From: Pseudomonadota bacterium
GTDB lineage: Bacteria; Pseudomonadota; Gammaproteobacteria; Burkholderiales; Burkholderiaceae_C
Length of the DNA stretch: 41,102 nucleotides
Reading direction: 5' to 3'
NCBI GenBank assembly: GCA_030538085.1
Contig: JAUNUR010000023.1
Location: 1 to 41,102, forward strand
A program made the position numbers and the translations under genes. The notes under the pieces were generated by a model. That model ran no database searches, had not been told where the DNA came from, and saw only the letters and a list, made by a program, of their open reading frames with translations. Below are positions 35,872-41,102 of this stretch, piece after piece. Positions within the stretch are counted from its first letter, which is position 1. Every line of letters starts with the position of its first letter.

Positions 35872-36936
35872 ATGTTCTACAGAGAAAACGGTCAATTCAA
35901 GACCACCTACCGCGCCGACCAGCAGATTTTCCCGATCCTGCAGGACCGCGTGAGCGTGCTGCTGCTGATTGCGTTGGCCTTCGTCGCCGTGCCGCTGCTG
36001 GCCAGCGACTACGTGTTCCAGGCCATCCTGATCCCGTTCGTGATCATGTCGCTGGGCGCGCTGGGGCTGAACATCCTGGTCGGCTATTGCGGCCAGATCT
36101 CGCTGGGCACCGGCGCCTTCATGGCCGTGGGCGCCTACGCCGCGTTCAACCTGCAGGCGCGCATCGACGGCATGCCGCTGCTGCTGGCGCTGCTGGGCGG
36201 CGGCCTGATCGCCATGGTGTTCGGGATGGTGTTCGGCCTGCCATCGCTACGCATTCGCGGCCTGTATCTGGCGGTGGCCACGCTGGCGGCGCAGTTTTTC
36301 ATGGACTGGCTGACCAGCCGCGCCCCGTGGGTCACCAACAACTCCTCGTCCGGCTCGGTCAGCGCGGGGCAGTTGTCGATCATGGGCTGGCGGATCGACA
36401 CGCCGATGGAGAAATACCTGCTGTGCCTGAGCCTGCTGTGCCTGATCGCGCTGGGGGCCAAGAATCTGGTGCGCAGCGCCATCGGGCGCGAATGGATGGC
36501 GATCCGCGACATGGACGTGGCGGCGGCGGTGATCGGCATCCGCCCCATGTACGCCAAGCTTAGCGCTTTCGGCGTCAGCAGCTTCATCGTCGGCGTGGCC
36601 GGCGCGCTGTGGGCCTTCGTGCACCTGGGCGCGTGGGAGCCGGCGGCGTTCTCCATCGACCGTTCGTTCCAGCTGCTGTTCATGATCATCATCGGCGGGC
36701 TGGGCTCCATCGTCGGCAGCCTGTTCGGCGCGGCCTTCTTCGTGTTGCTGCCGCTGTTTTTGAACTATGTGCCGCACTGGCTGGGCCTGCCGCTGTCCAC
36801 CGCCACGGCCACTTATCTGGAGCACATGATCTTCGGCGCGCTGATCGTGTTCTTCCTCATCGTCGAGCCGCACGGCCTGGCGCGGCTGTGGGCTACCGCC
36901 AGGCAGAAGCTGCGCGTGTGGCCGTTCCCGCATTGA
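35872..36936 (+). CDS. LIV-type ABC transporter permease (LivM-like)
   Basis: A 354-residue inner-membrane permease. After a hydrophilic N-terminus (MFYRENGQFKTTYRADQQIF) come eight or more spans with the family blocks LGLNILVGYCGQISLGTGAF, GLYLAVATLAAQFFMDWL, the coupling helix REWMAIRDMDVAAAVIGIRP and FMIIIGGLGSIVGSLFGAAF. ATG 35872 is supported by the family-like N-terminus despite a poor ribosome binding site; an upstream GTG at 35812 would translate the tandem repeat. It partners the LivH-like permease. Confidence 0.92.
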   Translation: MFYRENGQFKTTYRADQQIFPILQDRVSVLLLIALAFVAVPLLASDYVFQAILIPFVIMSLGALGLNILVGYCGQISLGTGAFMAVGAYAAFNLQARIDGMPLLLALLGGGLIAMVFGMVFGLPSLRIRGLYLAVATLAAQFFMDWLTSRAPWVTNNSSSGSVSAGQLSIMGWRIDTPMEKYLLCLSLLCLIALGAKNLVRSAIGREWMAIRDMDVAAAVIGIRPMYAKLSAFGVSSFIVGVAGALWAFVHLGAWEPAAFSIDRSFQLLFMIIIGGLGSIVGSLFGAAFFVLLPLFLNYVPHWLGLPLSTATATYLEHMIFGALIVFFLIVEPHGLARLWATARQKLRVWPFPH

Positions 36937-36944
36937 GCATGAGC

Positions 36945-37051
36945 ACCCCCCTGAGTCGCTTCGCGCCTTCCCCCCTGAAGGGGGGACGCCACCAGTGGCC
37001 GGGCCAAGCCCGCTCCACGGTGGCTGCTGGCGTGGCCTGCTCCGCGGCCGC
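36945..37051. repeat. Family A palindromic repeat, copy 4
   Basis: CCCCCCTGAGTCGCTTCGCG, then CTTCCCCCCTGAAGGGGGGA (hairpin), CCAGTGGCCGGGCCAAGCCC and GGCCTGCTCCGCGGCC. Nearly identical to the copy at 33703-33808 and in the same orientation. It follows the LivM-like stop by 8 bases. Confidence 0.7.
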
Positions 37052-37087
37052 TCGAATACTCATTCGGGACGTGTCTGGCGCCCGGCC

Positions 37088-37112
37088 TGTGGGAGCGGCC
37101 TTGGCCGCGATT
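37088..37112. repeat. REP-like palindrome, copy 1
   Basis: TGTGGGAGCGGCCTTGGCCG followed by CGATT: a GTGGGAG head and a six-pair stem (37095-37100 with 37103-37108) around TT. It matches the form of Pseudomonas-type REP sequences. The copy at 41075-41098 has a compensatory base-pair change in the stem. Confidence 0.65.
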
Positions 37113-37212
37113 CAACCCAACCACAGGGCTTCTCATGGTTCGCCCTGACACCGGTTTCCGTTTGACCAACGTTTTTTCCCCTGTGCTTCAACCATTACTA
37201 AAGGAGACATCC

Positions 37213-38517
37213 ATGAAGCTTTCCAAGACCCTGATCGCCGCCGCCGTGGTCGCGGCTTCATCGATCACTTCTGGCGCCGCGTTCGCGCAGGAGCAGTTCA
37301 TTCCGCTGCTGGTGTACCGCACCGGCCAGTTCGCCCCGCTGGGTATTCCATGGGCCGACGGCAAGCAGGACTACCTGAAGCTGGTCAACGCGCGCGGCGG
37401 CGTCAACGGCGTCAAGATCGCCTTCGAGGAGTGCGAGACCGCCTACGACACCGCCAAGGGCGTGGAGTGCTATGAGCGCCTGAAGAACAAGGGCGGCGGC
37501 GCCGCCGGCTTCGACACGCAGTCCACCGGCATTACCTTCGCCCTGACCGACAAGGCCGCGGGCGACAAGATGCCCATCATCACCATGGGCTATGGCCTGT
37601 CGCAGTCCGCCGATGGCCGCGTGTTCGAATGGAACTTCCCCTTCATGGGCAGCTACTGGACTGCCGCCGACGCCATGATCCAGGACATCCTGAAGAAGGA
37701 GAAAGGCAGCCTCAAGGGCAAGAAGATCGCGCTGGTCTACCACGACTCGCCCTATGGCAAGGAGCCGATCCCGCTGCTGGAAAAGCGCGCCGCCAAGGAA
37801 GGCTTCGAGTTGCTCAAGCTGCCGGTCACGGCGCCCGGCGTGGAACAAAAGTCCACCTGGCTGCAGATTCGCCAGCAGCGCCCTGACTACGTGCTGCTGT
37901 GGTCGGCCGGCGTGATGACGCCCGCCGCCGTGCGCGAGGCGCAGGCCACCAACTTCCCGCGCGAGAAGATCTACGCCATCTGGTGGGCTGGCTCCGACCA
38001 CGACGTCAAGGACATCGGCGCCGGCGCCAAGGGCTACAACGCCGCCACCATCCACAACACGGCCGAGCGCGACAAGGTGCACGACGACGTGAAGGCCATG
38101 CTCTACGACAAGGGCCAGGGCACGGCCAAGGACGCGAGCGAACTGGGCGCCATGGCCCACACGCGCGGCATGGTGATCTCGATGCTGCAGGTGGAAGCCA
38201 TCCGCACCGCGCAGGAGAAGTTCGGCAAGGGCAAGGTAATGACGTCCGAGCAGGTGCGCTGGGGCTACGAGAACCTGAACCTGACGCAGGCACGCCTGAA
38301 CGAGCTGGGCTTCGGCAAGATCCTGCGCCCCATCCAGACCAGCTGCACCAACCACCTGGGCACCGACTGGGCGCGCATCGCGCAGTGGGACGGCAAGGGC
38401 TGGAAGGTGGTGTCCGACTGGTACCAGGCCGACAAGACGCTGGTCGAGCCGCTGGTCAAGGAGTACGGCGAGAAATACGCCAAGGAGAAGAACATCAAGA
38501 TGCGAACCTGCAACTAA
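37213..38517 (+). CDS. LIV-type ABC transporter periplasmic substrate-binding protein
   Basis: A 434-residue binding protein with a Sec signal (MKLSKTLIAAAVVAASSITS, cleavage near AFAQ). The mature part opens FIPLLVYRTGQFAPLGIPWA, and later shows VYHDSPYGKEPIPLLEKRAA and WLQIRQQRPDYVLLWSAGVM. It is longer than classical LivK and of a distinct subgroup, with Trp/Tyr-rich stretches (YAIWWAGSDHDVKDIG) that may line an aromatic or amphipathic ligand pocket; that is inference. ATG 37213 has an AAGGAGA site. It is the receptor of the operon's transporter. Confidence 0.92.
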   Translation: MKLSKTLIAAAVVAASSITSGAAFAQEQFIPLLVYRTGQFAPLGIPWADGKQDYLKLVNARGGVNGVKIAFEECETAYDTAKGVECYERLKNKGGGAAGFDTQSTGITFALTDKAAGDKMPIITMGYGLSQSADGRVFEWNFPFMGSYWTAADAMIQDILKKEKGSLKGKKIALVYHDSPYGKEPIPLLEKRAAKEGFELLKLPVTAPGVEQKSTWLQIRQQRPDYVLLWSAGVMTPAAVREAQATNFPREKIYAIWWAGSDHDVKDIGAGAKGYNAATIHNTAERDKVHDDVKAMLYDKGQGTAKDASELGAMAHTRGMVISMLQVEAIRTAQEKFGKGKVMTSEQVRWGYENLNLTQARLNELGFGKILRPIQTSCTNHLGTDWARIAQWDGKGWKVVSDWYQADKTLVEPLVKEYGEKYAKEKNIKMRTCN

Positions 38518-38606
38518 GCCCCCGAGCGCCTGACGGCGCTCCCCCCAAGGAAGAAGGGGGCGCAGCCAGTGGCCGGTGCAAGCCCGGCCATGGCTGCCGC
38601 GAAGGG
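38518..38606. repeat. Family A palindromic repeat, copy 5 (diverged)
   Basis: CCCCCGAGCGCCTGACGGCG, CTCCCCCCAAGGAAGAAGGG and GGCCGGTGCAAGCCCGGCCA. It starts at the binding-protein stop and lies before the LivF-like gene. The second half matches the copy at 20952-21060 best. Confidence 0.6.
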
Positions 38607-38654
38607 TCGGCGCACCGCGTGCGCCTCGCATATCCACCGGACGCCGGAGTTTTC

Positions 38655-39500
38655 ATGACTGCCACCGCCATCGAACCCACCGTTACTGCCTCAGCCGCAG
38701 CCGCGCCGCTGCTCGTCGTCAACGGCATCGAGGTCATCTACAACCACGTGATCCTGGTGCTCAAGGGCGTCTCGCTCACCGTGCCCAAGAGCGGCATCGT
38801 CGCCATCCTGGGCGGCAACGGCGCCGGCAAGACGACCACGCTGCGCGCGGTGTCCAACCTGCTCAAGGGCGAGCGCGGCGAGGTCACCAAGGGCAGCATC
38901 GAATACAAGGGCGAGCGCATCGAGTCGCTCACCCCAGCCGATCTGGTCAAGCGCGGCGTGGTGCAGGTGATGGAAGGGCGCCACTGCTTCGCGCACCTGA
39001 CGATCGAGGAAAACCTGATGACGGGCGCCTACACGCGCACCGATAAGGCCGAGATCGCGCGCAACCTGGAGAAGGTCTACAACTACTTTCCGCGCCTGAA
39101 GACGCGGCGCAACAGCCAGGCGGCCTACACCTCGGGCGGCGAGCAGCAGATGTGCGCCATTGGCCGCGCGCTGATGTGCAACCCCGACATGGTGCTGCTG
39201 GACGAGCCCTCCATGGGCCTGGCACCGCAGATCGTGGAAGAGGTGTTCAACATCGTCAAGGACCTGAACGCCAAGGAGAAGACCACCTTCCTGCTGGCCG
39301 AGCAGAACACCAACATGGCGTTGAAGTACGCCGACTACGGCTACATCATGGAAAGCGGCCGCGTGGTGATGGACGGCAAGGCCAGCGACCTGGCAAGCAA
39401 CGAGGACGTCAAGGAGTTCTACCTGGGCGTCGGCGGCGGCGAGCGCAAGAGCTTCAAGGACGTCAAGAGCTACAAGCGGCGCAAGCGCTGGCTCGCTTGA
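38655..39500 (+). CDS. LIV-type ABC transporter ATP-binding protein (LivF-like)
   Basis: A 281-residue ATPase with intact motifs: Walker A GGNGAGKTTT, VQVMEGRHCFAHLTIEENLM, signature TSGGEQQMCAIGRAL, Walker B MVLLDEPSMGLAPQ and switch LAEQNTNMAL. About 18 Ala/Thr-rich residues precede the core and a Lys/Arg-rich tail (KSFKDVKSYKRRKRWLA) follows it, both longer than in E. coli LivF. Unlike the LivF-like protein at 3921, the P-loop Lys is present. Partner of the ATPase at 33828. Confidence 0.93.
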   Translation: MTATAIEPTVTASAAAAPLLVVNGIEVIYNHVILVLKGVSLTVPKSGIVAILGGNGAGKTTTLRAVSNLLKGERGEVTKGSIEYKGERIESLTPADLVKRGVVQVMEGRHCFAHLTIEENLMTGAYTRTDKAEIARNLEKVYNYFPRLKTRRNSQAAYTSGGEQQMCAIGRALMCNPDMVLLDEPSMGLAPQIVEEVFNIVKDLNAKEKTTFLLAEQNTNMALKYADYGYIMESGRVVMDGKASDLASNEDVKEFYLGVGGGERKSFKDVKSYKRRKRWLA

Positions 39501-39501
39501 C

Positions 39502-39580
39502 CACCCCCAGGCTCCACATGCTTCGCATTGTTCCGCCACCCCCCTCAAGGGGGCAACTGCAGCCGCCAGGGAAACCCTGA
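39502..39580. repeat. Family A palindromic repeat, copy 6 (diverged)
   Basis: CCCCCAGGCTCCACATGCTT, then CACCCCCCTCAAGGGGGCAA (C/G hairpin) and CTGCAGCCGCCAGGG. It lies after the LivF-like stop in the gap before the PaaK-like ligase. The rest of that gap (to 39709) holds an AT-rich stretch around 39652-39690 that may be a remnant of family C. Confidence 0.5.
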
Positions 39581-39709
39581 CGGCGCAGTTCTTGAAGGCG
39601 CAGCAGCCATGGATAGGCCGTTGGACATTTTCGTCCACTGACCTCCGGAGCTCATGAATTCAAGACATGAAGCTATCTATAGCATAGCGAAAAGACGCAA
39701 GGTGCATTC

Positions 39710-40963
39710 ATGATCGGTGACTACTTCGACCCACTTGAAACGCGTTCACCCGAAGAGCGCGAATCCGCGCTGATGGCCGCGCTGCCACGCCAGATCGCGC
39801 ACGCGCAGACGCACAGCGCGGCGCTGGGCGAGATCCTGGCCGGTGTCGATGCGGCGCAGGTCACTTCGCGCGCCGCGCTGGCGCGCCTGCCCGTCACGCG
39901 CAAGAGTGAACTGCTGGCCCGCCAGCAGGCGTCGCGCGCCGCTGGGCGCGATGCCTTTGGCGGCTTCGCCGCCGTGCGCCATGGCGCCGCCATGCCGCGC
40001 CTGTACGCCAGCCCCGGCCCCATCTACGAGCCCGAGGGCACGGCGCGCGACTACTGGCGCACCGCCCGTGCCATGTACGCGGCGGGCTTTCGCGCCGGTG
40101 ACCTGGCGCACAACGCCTTCAGCTACCACATGACGCCTGGCGCCTTCATCATGGAAAGCGGCGCGCACGCCGTGGGCTGCACCGTGTTTCCCGCCGGCAC
40201 CGGCCAAACCGAGCAGCAGTTGCAGGCCATCGCCGACCTGAAGCCGCAGGCCTACCTGGGCACGCCGAGCTTTCTGCGCATCCTGGTCGAGAAGGCGCAG
40301 GAGGCTGGCAGCGATATCTCCAGCCTGAAGAAGGGCCTGGTCGGCGGCGAGGCCTTCCCGCCCAGCCTGCGCGACTGGTTCAGCGAACGCGGCATGGCCG
40401 TCTACCAGAGCTACGCCACCGCCGACGTCGGCCTGATCGCCTACGAAACCGCGGCCCGCGAAGGCCTGGTGCTGGACGAGAACGCCATCGTCGAAATCGT
40501 GCGCCCTGGCACGGGCGATCCCATCGCCGAGGGTGAAGTGGGCGAGGTCGTCGTCACCGTGCTGAGCCCTGACTATCCGCTGGTGCGCTTCGGCACCGGC
40601 GATCTCTCCGCAGTACTGCCAGGCCCCTGCCCGACGGGCCGCACCAATACCCGCATCAAGGGCTGGCTGGGCCGCGCCGACCAGACCACCAAGATCAAGG
40701 GCATGTTCGTGCACCCCGGCCAGGTGGCCGAGATCGTCAAGCGCTTTCCTGAAGTGCAGCGTGCGCGCTTGGTGGTGAGTGGCGAGATGGCCAACGACCA
40801 GATGAAGCTGCTGGTCGAATCCGCCCCCGCCGAAGGCCTGGGCGAGCGCGTGGCCGAGGCCGTGCGCGACGTCACCAAGCTGCGCGGCGATGTCGAGGTG
40901 GTGGCGCCGGGCACCCTGCCCAACGACGGCAAGGTGATTGAGGACGCGCGCAGCTACAAATAG
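39710..40963 (+). CDS. PaaK-like AMP-dependent ligase (phenylacetate-CoA ligase family), atypical P-loop
   Basis: A 417-residue protein of the phenylacetate-CoA ligase superfamily. Family features: PVTRKSELLARQQA, NAFSYHMTPGAFIMESGAHA, YLGTPSFLRILVEKAQEAG, GLVGGEAFPPSLRDWF, the adenine-binding YQSYATADVGLIAYE, GDLSAVLPG, the hinge GRADQTTKIKGMFVHPGQV and a C-terminal LPNDGKVIEDAR whose Lys fits the adenylation Lys. The canonical Ser/Gly-rich P-loop (SSGTTGKP in PaaK) is replaced by YASPGPIYEPEG at 99-110, so phosphate handling must differ or the activity has changed. Last gene of the operon that begins with another acyl-CoA synthetase. Substrate unknown; an aromatic acid is a reasonable guess. 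Confidence 0.9.
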   Translation: MIGDYFDPLETRSPEERESALMAALPRQIAHAQTHSAALGEILAGVDAAQVTSRAALARLPVTRKSELLARQQASRAAGRDAFGGFAAVRHGAAMPRLYASPGPIYEPEGTARDYWRTARAMYAAGFRAGDLAHNAFSYHMTPGAFIMESGAHAVGCTVFPAGTGQTEQQLQAIADLKPQAYLGTPSFLRILVEKAQEAGSDISSLKKGLVGGEAFPPSLRDWFSERGMAVYQSYATADVGLIAYETAAREGLVLDENAIVEIVRPGTGDPIAEGEVGEVVVTVLSPDYPLVRFGTGDLSAVLPGPCPTGRTNTRIKGWLGRADQTTKIKGMFVHPGQVAEIVKRFPEVQRARLVVSGEMANDQMKLLVESAPAEGLGERVAEAVRDVTKLRGDVEVVAPGTLPNDGKVIEDARSYK

Positions 40964-41039
40964 ACAACCACGAAGTTCGCGCAGCACAGCCAGCGCGCGA
41001 ACTCTTCTAAAACATGCTCGCTTATCAACGAGTTTCAGA

Positions 41040-41074
41040 GCGTGCATGCATGCACGCGGTTTTCCATCTTTTTT
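41040..41074 (+). terminator. Candidate terminator: perfect 18-bp palindrome followed by a T-rich tract
   Basis: GCGTGCATGCATGCACGC (41040-41057) is fully self-complementary and can form a seven-pair stem with a TGCA loop; GGTTTTCCATCTTTTTTT follows. It lies 77 bases after the PaaK-like gene, with another stem before it (40975-40982 with 40995-41002). This is the likely end of the long operon. Confidence 0.5.
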
Positions 41075-41102
41075 TGTGGGAGCGGGCTTGCCCGCGATAA
41101 GC
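41075..41102. repeat. REP-like palindrome, copy 2 (runs to the window edge)
   Basis: TGTGGGAGCGGGCTTGCCCG then CGATAAGC, with stem 41082-41087 paired to 41090-41095. Same head and loop as the copy at 37088-37112, with the fifth stem pair switched from C-G to G-C. Confidence 0.65.

Overview
The window is about 41 kb of high-GC DNA with dense, short-spaced genes. It looks like a chromosomal segment of a Comamonadaceae bacterium (Burkholderiales, beta-proteobacteria). Three things point there: the lptA-lptB-rpoN and argS-SPOR-dsbA gene orders, the split pntAA/pntAB/pntB transhydrogenase, and the many LIV-type (branched-chain amino acid family) ABC transporters. The dispersed repeat families also fit that family. 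The genus cannot be fixed from the sequence. I see no rRNA, tRNA, CRISPR array, prophage or intact insertion sequence.

Layout. 1-626 is a lipoprotein gene cut by the left edge. 902-2809 encodes a membrane-anchored glutamate-synthase-like FMN/Fe-S oxidoreductase. 3145-7803 is a compact five-gene LIV-type ABC operon. 8040-9891 (minus) carries an RNA methyltransferase followed by a PIN-domain protein. 10183-12953 (minus) is a heme oxygenase-bacteriophytochrome pair with a 4-base overlap. 13041-16102 (minus) is lptA-lptB-rpoN. 16235-19607 (minus) is argS-SPOR-dsbA. corA (plus) and mtnN (minus) follow. Then come fadD (minus, to 23662) and the three transhydrogenase genes (minus, to 26880). 27039-30788 (plus) holds a NUDIX hydrolase, a TSUP permease, an orphan periplasmic binding protein and mnmA. 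A Crp/Fnr-family regulator (30878-31621, minus) faces a seven-gene operon (31757-40963). That operon has an acyl-CoA synthetase, a complete LIV-type transporter and a PaaK-like ligase, and looks like uptake plus CoA activation of some carboxylic acid.

The most unusual content is not a classical gene. At least four families of short, strongly palindromic dispersed repeats fill intergenic gaps. They occupy six of the six junctions of the 31.7-41 kb operon, contribute or abut stop codons of convergent genes, and in two cases are read in frame inside proteins (the SPOR protein and the RNA methyltransferase). A separate 235-bp element with perfect 17-bp terminal inverted repeats sits exactly between two convergent stop codons (7805-8039).

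The second unusual item is the phytochrome. It keeps its chromophore-binding side, but the Arg of the PRxSF tongue motif is Pro, and no phosphoacceptor His is visible in the kinase dimerisation region. One LIV-type ATPase has Arg in place of the Walker A Lys. All coordinates and repeat alignments were made by eye; no database search was possible.
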